Shown here in pieces: positions 6,858-14,489 of a DNA stretch of 26,932 nt. The notes below the pieces were generated by a model. It worked only from the letters and a program-made list of their open reading frames with translations, was not told where the DNA came from and searched no databases. Numbering within the stretch: position 1 is the stretch's first letter; each line of letters begins with the position of its first letter. This DNA comes from an uncultured Spongiibacteraceae bacterium. Lineage in GTDB: Bacteria > Pseudomonadota > Gammaproteobacteria > Pseudomonadales > CAMLJR01. The stretch lies in the NCBI GenBank assembly GCA_946480345.1, contig CAMLJR010000022.1, forward strand, positions 1 through 26,932, given 5' to 3'. Both the position numbers and the translations under genes were made by a program.

Positions 6858-8128
6858 CCAGCGCATGGGCTAACTATCCACACATTGACGATGGTCGCGA
6901 CAGCCAGATTGAGGCGGTGATCTGGGGCACCTTGCTATTCAATTGGATATTGGCGTTCGTCAATGCGCGAATCGTCGGAATGTCGCAGGCACATGTCGTG
7001 CTTTGCGAAGTTATGTTGATGTCGGCATCGGTGTTTTTAATTATCAGGCGCGGTCTGCATAAGGACCAGCTGACACTACTGTGTGCCTTTGCGTTGTATC
7101 TGGTTTTTACATTGCTCCGGTTTATGTACGCGCAGGAAATTGCACCTAAGCCGGTGCGCGACATGGCAATCATTTTCGTTTTTCTAGCGCTCGGGCTGGC
7201 ATACCGCAGCGAGCCCTACAAATTGCTTTACCGCCTCACGTTCGTCGTAGCTGCCGTTGCATTTGTAGAAGTATTTCTACCCAATGCCTATGCCGATTTT
7301 TTTAACGTGAAAGCCTATTACATCAATACACGAGGCTTTTCTGAAAGCGATTTCTGGAATACGGAATCCACGGTATTCGTCAGCGGAACCCGTCCTGATG
7401 AGCGATTTTTTCTGCCGTTCGTCGATTGGCTGCGAGCGTCGTCGGTGTTTTTGGAGCCCGTCTCACTAGGCAACTTTATCGTGGTGTCGTTAGCGGTATT
7501 ACTGGCGGGATGGCAACACCTGTCGATTCGCGTGAAAAGCTATTGGGTGCTGGCGCTGATCGCAATTTTGCTGCTATCCGATAGTCGTTACGGCTTTGCG
7601 TGTTCGCTGGTGCTCATCGCCTTTCGGTTGTTTTTTTCGCGCTTTCCGCAACAGTTTTCATTTTTAATTTTTGTGGGTGTTGTAGGCGGAGCATGGTTGT
7701 TGATTCAAGCATTGAATGTCACGCACCCCGCCGATAATTTTACTGGTCGTATCTTTTATACATTCTGGTCGCTAAGCACTCTCGATTTAAATGCGCTTCT
7801 GGGAGTGAGGTTGTCGCTGGTTAACAGGTTTGCCGATAGCGGTTTAACCTATTTCATTGTCTGCCAATCGTTGCTCGTACTGGCATTTTTGCTGGTGTAT
7901 TACTCGATCGCTGTTGTTGGGACCAACGCTCGATCGCGGTTTATCAAGAACGCTGTAATGATCGCGTTCAGTTTAAGCCTGCTAATTTCGAACTCGTTAT
8001 TCTCGATCAAAATTGCAGCGTTGATGTGGTTTTGCGTTGGCGCATTCATCAGCGCGCGTGATCCGCGAGAAACATTATTCATGGCGGATACTCGGCTGCC
8101 GATCTCTCAACTAACGGGAGCTCGTTAA
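6854..8128 (+). CDS. Polytopic membrane protein, probable Wzy-type polysaccharide polymerase (GumE-like)
   Basis: A 424-residue integral membrane protein with roughly ten or more hydrophobic segments, beginning near residue 20 (AVIWGTLLFNWILAFVNARI) and ending near residue 405. It has a longer loop around residues 150-205 containing WNTESTVFVSG and DERFFLPFVDWLRASS. SSVFLEPVSLGNFIVVSL follows and resembles a segment common in Wzy-like polymerases. A Wzy polymerase would join flipped repeat units in the periplasm. The assignment rests mainly on topology, length and operon position, because these proteins diverge strongly. The start at 6854 is chosen because its ATG overlaps the upstream stop as ATGA, with AGGA eight bases before it; a GTG at 6824 would add ten residues overlapping the upstream gene. 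It is the last gene of the first EPS block and converges on the GH5 gene with four bases between stops. Confidence 0.68.
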   Translation: MTSAWANYPHIDDGRDSQIEAVIWGTLLFNWILAFVNARIVGMSQAHVVLCEVMLMSASVFLIIRRGLHKDQLTLLCAFALYLVFTLLRFMYAQEIAPKPVRDMAIIFVFLALGLAYRSEPYKLLYRLTFVVAAVAFVEVFLPNAYADFFNVKAYYINTRGFSESDFWNTESTVFVSGTRPDERFFLPFVDWLRASSVFLEPVSLGNFIVVSLAVLLAGWQHLSIRVKSYWVLALIAILLLSDSRYGFACSLVLIAFRLFFSRFPQQFSFLIFVGVVGGAWLLIQALNVTHPADNFTGRIFYTFWSLSTLDLNALLGVRLSLVNRFADSGLTYFIVCQSLLVLAFLLVYYSIAVVGTNARSRFIKNAVMIAFSLSLLISNSLFSIKIAALMWFCVGAFISARDPRETLFMADTRLPISQLTGAR

Positions 8129-8132
8129 ACGG

Positions 8133-9206
8133 TTATGGCACTGTCAGCGTGGGTGGGTTTGGCGCGCAGCCTCCTGTGTTGGCACAGGAGCTGCCCAGGA
8201 ATTGTTTCAATACATCGAGCTGGGAGAGTTCGCCGGTTTTTTGAACAAGCGGTAACGCAAACATGTAGTTTTGAATCCACGGCCCTGTGCTCCAGTAGCT
8301 CCAGCCGATCCAGACGTCGGGATTTTTTTGCATGTCGGCGAGTAAGTTGTAAACGGCTTTATAGCAAACATCATTTTTTCCGCCGCCGAATTCGCCGAGA
8401 AATGCTTGTTTTCCGTTGGTTCTAGCCCACGCAGTGAATTCGGCAATACGCTTCACGCCGATATTTTCATTAATGCAATCGGGTTTGGTGCCGGAAGAAT
8501 CTTGATCGAAATATTGATGGACTTCGTAGGCGTAATGATTGGCGGGATCTTTAACATTCAGCATCGTCACGGCGTTCGGTGTGCCGTAAGAAATGCTATT
8601 CCAGCTATGAGCGCCGGTCCATGCCGTGCCGGGAACAAGAATTAAGTTGTTGGCGCCGGTGCTGCGAATTGCCGCGATGCCGGCATTCGCGGCGCTGAGC
8701 CATGTTTGACTGGTAATACCATGCGGTTCATTCATTAATCCGAAAACCACGTGATCGTTGTTTTTGTAGCGTTCAGCCAAGCGTCGCCATAAATCGGCAA
8801 ACATGTCGTCGGTGGTGCCGGCGCCAAATCGTTTGCCCCAATAGGCGCCGTAATTATGTGGATCGATAATCACATAGGCTCCGCGCGTGGTTGCGTAATT
8901 GACGGCGGCGTCAAGACGGCTTGCTTCAGCAGCATCGAGATCTTGCGAAGGGTTGGGTTGTATGCGCTCCCAGCAAAACGGAATACGGAATGCATTCATG
9001 CCATGTCCGATAAATGCATCAAAAAATTCATTTTTTGGATAAATATATTGCGAGCCGTATTTTACCGTTTTCGTACAGCCGCCAAATTCGGCGCCCGAGA
9101 GATTCACACCTTGCATGCGAATAGTGGTGCCCGCTTGAGTTACGTTGGTGCATGGGAGCGACATTACTGCGATTGCGAATATAAATTTTTGCGCTTTATT
9201 CGTCAT
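8133..9206 (-). CDS. Secreted glycoside hydrolase family 5 endoglucanase (cellulase)
   Basis: A 357-residue secreted GH5 enzyme that hydrolyses beta-1,4-glucan-type linkages by a retaining mechanism. A signal peptide (residues 1 to about 25, ending near TQA-GTT) precedes a catalytic domain of about residues 28-338. Glu160 in VVFGLMNEPHG is the expected acid/base and Glu272 in QAFLGEFGGG the nucleophile. YEVHQYFDQDSSGT (227-240) resembles GH5 subfamily 5 endoglucanases. The gene is oriented against both EPS blocks and has a GGGAG element seven bases before its ATG. Glycanases often sit in EPS loci (BcsZ, PslG, PelA) and trim or release the polymer. The protein ends in a short Cys- and Pro-containing tail (SSCANTGGCAPNPPTLTVP) that looks like the start of a linker with no domain after it. 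Catabolic use of plant cellulose is the alternative role. Confidence 0.93.
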   Translation of the reverse strand: MTNKAQKFIFAIAVMSLPCTNVTQAGTTIRMQGVNLSGAEFGGCTKTVKYGSQYIYPKNEFFDAFIGHGMNAFRIPFCWERIQPNPSQDLDAAEASRLDAAVNYATTRGAYVIIDPHNYGAYWGKRFGAGTTDDMFADLWRRLAERYKNNDHVVFGLMNEPHGITSQTWLSAANAGIAAIRSTGANNLILVPGTAWTGAHSWNSISYGTPNAVTMLNVKDPANHYAYEVHQYFDQDSSGTKPDCINENIGVKRIAEFTAWARTNGKQAFLGEFGGGKNDVCYKAVYNLLADMQKNPDVWIGWSYWSTGPWIQNYMFALPLVQKTGELSQLDVLKQFLGSSCANTGGCAPNPPTLTVP

Positions 9207-9321
9207 GATGAATCTCCCAACAGTATTTCATTCCGAAATTCGAAAAGGGTTGCGTTAGTGTGATGTGGTCCTCTGCTATTTGTTCCCTTGTTAAGTTAAC
9301 GTCTTTTTCGGCATTCGGGTA

Positions 9322-9345
9322 CCGCTCGTCGCTTTACCGTAGCGG
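9322..9345 (+). promoter_or_regulatory. Inverted repeat CCGCT-N14-AGCGG upstream of the sigma-54 promoter
   Basis: CCGCT (9322-9326) and AGCGG (9341-9345) form a short inverted repeat that ends 12 bases before the -24 element. A second short palindrome, GTTAAGTTAAC, lies at 9290-9300. Either could be a regulator site in this divergent intergenic region. The arms are short and chance is possible, so this is only a candidate. Confidence 0.3.
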
Positions 9346-9357
9346 GAATAAACCTTT

Positions 9358-9373
9358 TGGCACGGATGTAGCA
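9358..9373 (+). promoter_or_regulatory. Sigma-54 (RpoN) promoter of the second EPS block
   Basis: TGGCACG-GATG-TAGCA fits the RpoN consensus TGGCACG-N4-TTGCW with one mismatch. The invariant GG (9359-9360) and GC (9371-9372) are separated by exactly ten bases. It lies about 50 bases before the ATG at 9424 in the divergent region between the endoglucanase and the beta-barrel gene. Transcription would begin near 9385. Such promoters need an enhancer-binding activator; no activator gene is in the window. Confidence 0.75.
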
Positions 9374-9423
9374 TTTAATCTTGGCTGCATGCCGGCACAT
9401 TTTTTCGCAACAGGACGTCATCG

Positions 9424-10647
9424 ATGAAGTTATCAAAAACTTTGCTTCAAGCGAATCTGATCCTTTTTCCAATCGCTGCATTTGCGGCACCACTCACGAC
9501 CGACAAAGAGTTTCAGCAGAAGGCTGGATATTTCGATACCGGCCCGGTTCGGATTTATCCCGCGCTGGTGACCAAGGTCGGTTACGACGACAATATTTTC
9601 GAGAGCAATCGCAACGAAGTCGATTCGATTGTCACGCATGTGATTCCCGAAATAGCGGCGCTCGTGCCGTTCAATACGGCGAGTTGGTTGTTCGGTGCTC
9701 AGGCCGATGCTTCTACGTACAGCGAAAGTAGCGATGACAATTTTGTCGATCGCCAACTATTCGCGCGCGGAAGTTTTGAGCCGGGCTATCGCCACCGGTT
9801 TAATTTACGCGCCGGCTATAACCAGGCCCATGAAGCTCGCGGTACGGTGTTGACCGAAGGCATTGATCCGGAGACAACGACGGTGAATGAGCCGGATGAG
9901 TTCACCCAGCAAACTCTCGGCTTGATGTATGAATTTGGTGCGCGTACTGCGAAAGGTCGCTTGCGTCTCAGCGCAGATTATCTCGACCACAGTTACGACA
10001 ACCATCGCGATCGGACGCGTTTTTTCGATCGCGATGAAAAAGGCTATGGCGCAGCATTTTTATGGCGAGCATTTCCCAACACGGCGTTAGTGCTGGAAGG
10101 CCGTCAACGAGAGATCGAGTATTCCGAGCAACGCCCGGGAGAAGCGAGCCTCGACAGCAAGGAGCACACTGCGTTGGTTGGCGCCGAGTGGGATGCCACC
10201 GGGCAAACAACTAACTCGGTGCGAATTGGCCACAAGCGCAAAAACTTTTCGGCATCCGAGCGGGTCGATGGGTCGAATATGGTATGGGAGCTCGGTACGA
10301 CATGGCGTCCGCGTTCGTACTCATCGTTTGATTTCGATATCCGGCGCACTCCGAACGAGACCAATGGCACGGGCGATTTCATCGACACCAAAAGTTATTC
10401 CGTAAAGTGGTCGCATGACTGGCTTCCACGTTTTGGTACCGAGGTCACATTGTCGCGCACGGAAGAGTCTTATCAGAACTCAACGCGGGACTCGAAATCT
10501 AACGGTGCGCAAGTGGGATTTAAATACGAAATGCGGCGTTGGCTGACGTGGCGTCTCGATGCAAGTTGGCGCGAGCGCACCAGTAATGTTGATTTGCTTG
10601 AGTTCGAACGCAATCGCTATTGGCTGACAGCCCAATTTACGCTGTGA
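9424..10647 (+). CDS. Outer-membrane beta-barrel protein of EPS export (EpsL/VpsM type)
   Basis: A 407-residue exported protein. The signal peptide (residues 1 to about 21, ending AAFA) is followed by VRIYPALVTKVGYDDNIFES, the usual opening of the EpsL/VpsM-like outer-membrane family. The rest is an alternating polar/aromatic pattern typical of amphipathic beta strands, ending in QFTL with a penultimate Thr and aromatic Phe as in barrel C-termini. Such barrels are found next to OPX proteins and are proposed to form the outer-membrane conduit for the polysaccharide. Start at 9424: AGGA lies eight bases upstream. It is the first gene of the second EPS block and sits directly under the sigma-54 promoter. 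Residues beyond the family pattern are not diagnostic, so the exact strand number is unknown. Confidence 0.83.
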   Translation: MKLSKTLLQANLILFPIAAFAAPLTTDKEFQQKAGYFDTGPVRIYPALVTKVGYDDNIFESNRNEVDSIVTHVIPEIAALVPFNTASWLFGAQADASTYSESSDDNFVDRQLFARGSFEPGYRHRFNLRAGYNQAHEARGTVLTEGIDPETTTVNEPDEFTQQTLGLMYEFGARTAKGRLRLSADYLDHSYDNHRDRTRFFDRDEKGYGAAFLWRAFPNTALVLEGRQREIEYSEQRPGEASLDSKEHTALVGAEWDATGQTTNSVRIGHKRKNFSASERVDGSNMVWELGTTWRPRSYSSFDFDIRRTPNETNGTGDFIDTKSYSVKWSHDWLPRFGTEVTLSRTEESYQNSTRDSKSNGAQVGFKYEMRRWLTWRLDASWRERTSNVDLLEFERNRYWLTAQFTL

Positions 10648-10703
10648 AAGAAATCAATTTTCCGAATCCAAAAAAGAAATTAACGTAAAACTTGAGGCAG
10701 TTT

Positions 10704-11228
10704 ATGTGGCGGTGGGTATTGTTAATGTTCGCACTGGCTCAGCCAGTGATGAGTATCGGCGCGGAAACGGTGGAGGCAGGGTACCGCCTCGGCCCGGGCG
10801 ACGATATTGAAATACTGGTCTATGGCGAGGAGGACATGACTATACGTACTCGCTTAGGAGATTCAGGCGTCATCAGTTATCCCTTTCTCGGAAACATCAC
10901 GCTGAAAGGGTTAACTATCTCTGAAGCGGAGCAGCTGTTGATTAAAGGCTTAAAGGGCAGCTATCTCGTCAATCCCGCTGTCTCAATCAATATTCTGGAG
11001 TACCGACCATTTTTCGTGAATGGCGAAGTCAACAAGCCAGGCGCGATTCCCTATCAACCGGGCGTGACATTACGCAAAGCGATTGCAATGGCGGGTGGTT
11101 TTACCGAGCGTGCTAATCGTTCGGCAGGTGAAGTGTTGCGAGGTAACGAGCCGAAGGCGCGCTCGATTACGCTGGATGAGCAAGTCAAGCCCGGCGATAT
11201 AGTTACCATCAAACAAAGTTTTTTCTAA
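10704..11228 (+). CDS. Short polysaccharide export protein of the OPX (Wza/VpsN) family
   Basis: A 174-residue periplasmic export protein. A signal peptide of about 20 residues (cleavage near SIGA-ET) precedes the Poly_export domain (YRLGPGDDIEILVYGEEDM, then TVRLG-like strand and YPFLGNITLKGLTISEAE). A SLBB segment follows from about residue 103 (FFVNGEVNKPGAIPYQPGV, TLRKAIAMAGGFTERA). There is no lipobox cysteine and no C-terminal helix region, so unlike Wza it cannot by itself span the outer membrane. The adjacent barrel protein probably supplies the pore. The ATG at 10704 is chosen over a TTG at 10692 because GAGG (10694-10697) is six bases upstream. It follows the barrel gene by 56 bases and precedes the autokinase gene. 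Confidence 0.9.
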   Translation: MWRWVLLMFALAQPVMSIGAETVEAGYRLGPGDDIEILVYGEEDMTIRTRLGDSGVISYPFLGNITLKGLTISEAEQLLIKGLKGSYLVNPAVSINILEYRPFFVNGEVNKPGAIPYQPGVTLRKAIAMAGGFTERANRSAGEVLRGNEPKARSITLDEQVKPGDIVTIKQSFF

Positions 11229-11261
11229 CCCTTTTTTTGACGCGGTTTAGAGGTCGATTTA

Positions 11262-13469
11262 ATGCAAAAGTTGGATGAGCGCATAACGCAGCAAATGATG
11301 CGCGCGGATGAGATCAATTTGCGTCAGTACTGGAATGTCGTAAAACGTCGCAAATGGTGGATCGCATCATTCTCGGTGGCGGCGGCGATTGCAGCCGGCG
11401 TCATCGTTTCAAATATCGCCCCGGTTTATCGTGCGACCGCAACGATAATGATGGAAGCGCAGCCGGCGAATATCGTATCCATCCAAGACATCTACGGCAT
11501 GGAGACGAAGACACAAGAATATTTTCAGACGCAGTTTGAGATTTTGAAATCGCGTCCAATTGCGGAGAAAGTCACTGCGCGCCTGAATTTACTGGAGCAG
11601 CCCGAATATTTGCCGGCGCCCGAGCCGATATGGAAGCGCTATATCAAGCAATGGCTACCGAAATTCAGCGACGGAAAATCCAGCGAGGAAAAAGCGGCGG
11701 CCAAATCGGCTGATCCGTTTACCGGAATGGTGACGCGTTACGGAAGTGCGTTAACAGTTACACCGATTCCTAAAACGCAACTGGTTTCGGTCAGTTATAA
11801 CGCAGAAGATCCCGCATTAGCGGCAGCGGTCGTCAATGCGCATGCTCAAGCGTTTATCGAAAGTCACATGGAGGCCCGCGAAGCAATGACGCGATCCGCC
11901 TCGCAATGGATGACGAGCCGGGTCGATGAATTGAAAGAGAAACTCAATGCATCGGAAAAGCGCTTGCAGGATTTTCGAGAGCGCGAGCATTTAGTCGATA
12001 CCGATCAGGGCATTCAGGCATTGCAGGCGCATGAAATCAGCGATCTCAGCACCAAGTTGCTCGAAGCACGGCGCGTGCTATCAGAAAACAGAAATGCTTT
12101 CGATCAGGTTAATAGTGCGCGGTCTGCAAGTCTGGATGCGAAGCTTGCGATTCCCGCCATCAATTCCGATGCACTGGTTAAGCAGTTCCGTCAGTCGCGT
12201 GCTACAGCGGAGCTAAAAGTCGCCGAACTCGCAAAACGCTACGGTGCCATGCACCCCAAAATGACCGCAGCTCTTTCGGAACGCGATGCAGCCGTGGAAG
12301 CGCTGGAGCGCCAAGTCAATAGCGTTATCGATTCGATCGGTAATCAGCAGTCAGCATTGCAGGGACAGGAGCGCGCAATATCATCGGCACTGAGCGCCAC
12401 TAAAGCAGGCGCGCAAAGTATTGCGCGAAAATCGGCGGAATATCGTTCGTTGATGCAGGAAGTGGAAACCAATCGTCAGCTCTACGATTTATTTAACAAG
12501 CGAATCAGTGAAACGCACGAGACTGGCGATTTGGCTACCGCGCATGCACGCGTAATCGAGCCGGCGGTGGCACCAACGCAGCCGACTTTTCCCAAACGAA
12601 ATCTGGTCATCGCTTTGGCATTTATGGCAGCGCTGATATTCAGCATCGCGATGGTGCTGTTACTGGAGATGCTTGATAACACCATTAAAAATGCCGAAGA
12701 CCTTGAGCACAAACTTGGTCTGCCCTTGATGGGTTTGATCCCGCATGTGAAACGTTCGCGTAAATACGGAAAGCGCATCGGTCATGCCTTTGTCGATAAC
12801 CGCGATCGTAAATTTGGCGAGTCCATTCGCACGCTGCGTACCGCGATAACGCTGAGCAATCTCGATACCCGCCATAAAATGATCATGTTCACGTCGTCGG
12901 TGGGTGATGAGGGAAAAACATCCATCGCGTGTAATGTTGCGCTGGCGTTTTCGCAATTGGAGCGCGTGCTTCTTATCGATGCCGATATGCGCCGTCCTTC
13001 GGTTGCGCAGGAATTTTCGATTAATGGCAAGCGTTGTGGTTTATCCGCGCTGTGTGCAGGTACCGCGTCGCTATCGGACTGTATAGCTTCAACAGAAGTT
13101 GAAACGCTGGATGTTTTGTTATCCGGCGATATTCCGCCAAATCCGCAAGAGTTGCTCGCCTCGCAAAAACTGCGTGTGTTGTTGCAACGATTGAGCGAAA
13201 TTTACGATCGAATTGTTATCGATTGCCCGCCGGTGTTGCCGGTCAGCGATGCCATGTTGTTGGCGAATGCAGTGGATGCTGCCGTGTATGTCGTGCGTGC
13301 GGATAAGACACCGGTATCGCAAATTAAACGAGGAATCGAGTTGCTGAGCCGAACTCGTGTTGAAGTATTGGGCGTGGCGCTGAACCAAACCGATACTCGC
13401 AAAAGCGAATCGTATGGTGACTACGGCGCCTACCTCGCTGACAACTATAACCCGGCGAAGGCAGGCTGA
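11262..13469 (+). CDS. Polysaccharide co-polymerase / bacterial tyrosine autokinase (Wzc-like)
   Basis: A 735-residue inner-membrane protein that sets chain length and couples polymerisation to export. The N-terminal Wzz domain (LRQYWNVVKRRKWWIASFSV, first membrane helix at about residues 34-53) is followed by a long periplasmic coiled-coil region of about 190-400. The GNVR-like segment and second helix lie near 447-470 (FPKRNLVIALAFMAALIFSI). The cytoplasmic BY-kinase has Walker A GDEGKTS (Lys552), Walker A' LLIDADMRRP near 570 and Walker B IVIDCPPVLPVSDA near 651. The tail carries four tyrosines (718, 721, 724, 729) for autophosphorylation. GumC of xanthan is the related co-polymerase but lacks the kinase. 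The phosphatase gene begins one base after the stop, making a kinase/phosphatase pair. Confidence 0.95.
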   Translation: MQKLDERITQQMMRADEINLRQYWNVVKRRKWWIASFSVAAAIAAGVIVSNIAPVYRATATIMMEAQPANIVSIQDIYGMETKTQEYFQTQFEILKSRPIAEKVTARLNLLEQPEYLPAPEPIWKRYIKQWLPKFSDGKSSEEKAAAKSADPFTGMVTRYGSALTVTPIPKTQLVSVSYNAEDPALAAAVVNAHAQAFIESHMEAREAMTRSASQWMTSRVDELKEKLNASEKRLQDFREREHLVDTDQGIQALQAHEISDLSTKLLEARRVLSENRNAFDQVNSARSASLDAKLAIPAINSDALVKQFRQSRATAELKVAELAKRYGAMHPKMTAALSERDAAVEALERQVNSVIDSIGNQQSALQGQERAISSALSATKAGAQSIARKSAEYRSLMQEVETNRQLYDLFNKRISETHETGDLATAHARVIEPAVAPTQPTFPKRNLVIALAFMAALIFSIAMVLLLEMLDNTIKNAEDLEHKLGLPLMGLIPHVKRSRKYGKRIGHAFVDNRDRKFGESIRTLRTAITLSNLDTRHKMIMFTSSVGDEGKTSIACNVALAFSQLERVLLIDADMRRPSVAQEFSINGKRCGLSALCAGTASLSDCIASTEVETLDVLLSGDIPPNPQELLASQKLRVLLQRLSEIYDRIVIDCPPVLPVSDAMLLANAVDAAVYVVRADKTPVSQIKRGIELLSRTRVEVLGVALNQTDTRKSESYGDYGAYLADNYNPAKAG

Positions 13470-13470
13470 A

Positions 13471-14457
13471 ATGTTACCCTGGCGCGATATGGTCGATTTG
13501 CACTGCCATTATCTACCGGGTGTCGATGATGGTGCGCGTACGCTGGAGCAAGGTTTGGAGCTGCTGCGTCGCGCTTTCGACAACGGTATTAATCGCATTG
13601 TGCTGACACCGCATGTGCATCCCGGCCGTTATGACAATACGCTGCAATCGCTGAGTTCGCGTTTCGAAACGTTTCGGCGCGCCGTTGTTTCCGCACAAAT
13701 CCCCGTACAAATCGCCTTGGGCGGTGAAGTGCGTTTTGGCGATGAATTATTACCGATGCTGGAACGCGGTGCGGTTCCGCTATTTAAAACGGCGAACGGC
13801 AAACAGACGCTGTTGCTCGAATTTCCACACAATCAAATTCCGGTGGGTGCGGAGCGTCTGGTGCGCTGGCTCAGACAAAACAACATCACGCCCATGATTG
13901 CGCACCCCGAACGCAACAAGGAGCTGATGAAATCGCCCGAACGATTGCGCACATTTCTGGACGAGGGTTGTCTGGTGCAAGTGACAGCGGCGGCGGTGAT
14001 TGGAAAATTCGGCGATCGCGCACAGCGCACGGCGCGTTATTTTCTCGATCGCAATTGGGTGTCGATTCTTGCCACCGATGCGCACAATGTAGAACATCGC
14101 CCGCCGTTATTGCGTGAAGCCGCCGAGCGAGTAGCAAGCTGGTACGGCGACGATGTAGCGTTGCGTCTGGTGAAGGTCGCCCCAGCCGCAATGAGCGCAG
14201 GCAATTTTAACGAGGTGGCTCAACCCAAAGCAGCGCAAGCGAAAGCCGCACCACCGGAGGCCGCTTCCCAAATAATGGTTCAAATAAAAATCGATGAAAG
14301 AGGCCGTCGCGAACCGACGCTTGGCGATGGCGATTTATGTGGTGATGCACTCGACCATATGCGTTCTGAGTTGAGCAAGCGTGCGCATCGCGCCGGTACC
14401 GCAGGAAAACAGGCCGCGCGGATTTTAAATCTGATGAAGTCGTGGCAAACGCAGTAG
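13471..14457 (+). CDS. PHP-superfamily tyrosine phosphatase, CpsB/YwqE-like, with extra C-terminal region
   Basis: A 328-residue metal-dependent phosphatase expected to remove phosphate from the tyrosine tail of the adjacent autokinase. PHP motifs are clear: DLHCHYLPGVDDGA (His11, His13), LTPHVHPGRYDN, GGEVRFGDE, LLEFPHNQIP, MIAHPERN and ATDAHN. The domain ends near residue 245. After an Ala/Lys/Pro-rich linker (about 250-267) comes an unassigned basic tail of some 60 residues containing LGDGDLCGDALDHMRSEL and KQAARILNLMKSW. Known family members are usually about 240-260 residues, so the tail is an addition. The ATG at 13471 is one base after the kinase stop; an upstream in-frame GTG or ATG-like start at 13414 would overlap the kinase and is rejected. 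This is the last gene of the EPS locus. Confidence 0.9.
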   Translation: MLPWRDMVDLHCHYLPGVDDGARTLEQGLELLRRAFDNGINRIVLTPHVHPGRYDNTLQSLSSRFETFRRAVVSAQIPVQIALGGEVRFGDELLPMLERGAVPLFKTANGKQTLLLEFPHNQIPVGAERLVRWLRQNNITPMIAHPERNKELMKSPERLRTFLDEGCLVQVTAAAVIGKFGDRAQRTARYFLDRNWVSILATDAHNVEHRPPLLREAAERVASWYGDDVALRLVKVAPAAMSAGNFNEVAQPKAAQAKAAPPEAASQIMVQIKIDERGRREPTLGDGDLCGDALDHMRSELSKRAHRAGTAGKQAARILNLMKSWQTQ

Positions 14458-14489
14458 TTTTGGTTGCGGGTTAGCTTGGTATTTCACTT

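Noticed and set aside
8180..8195. TGGCACA-N4-CTGCC, a sigma-54-like match with correct GG-GC spacing on the + strand
   Set aside because: It lies inside the endoglucanase coding region, antisense to it, and no + strand gene starts nearby (the next is more than 1.2 kb away). The -12 element is also poor. Chance match.
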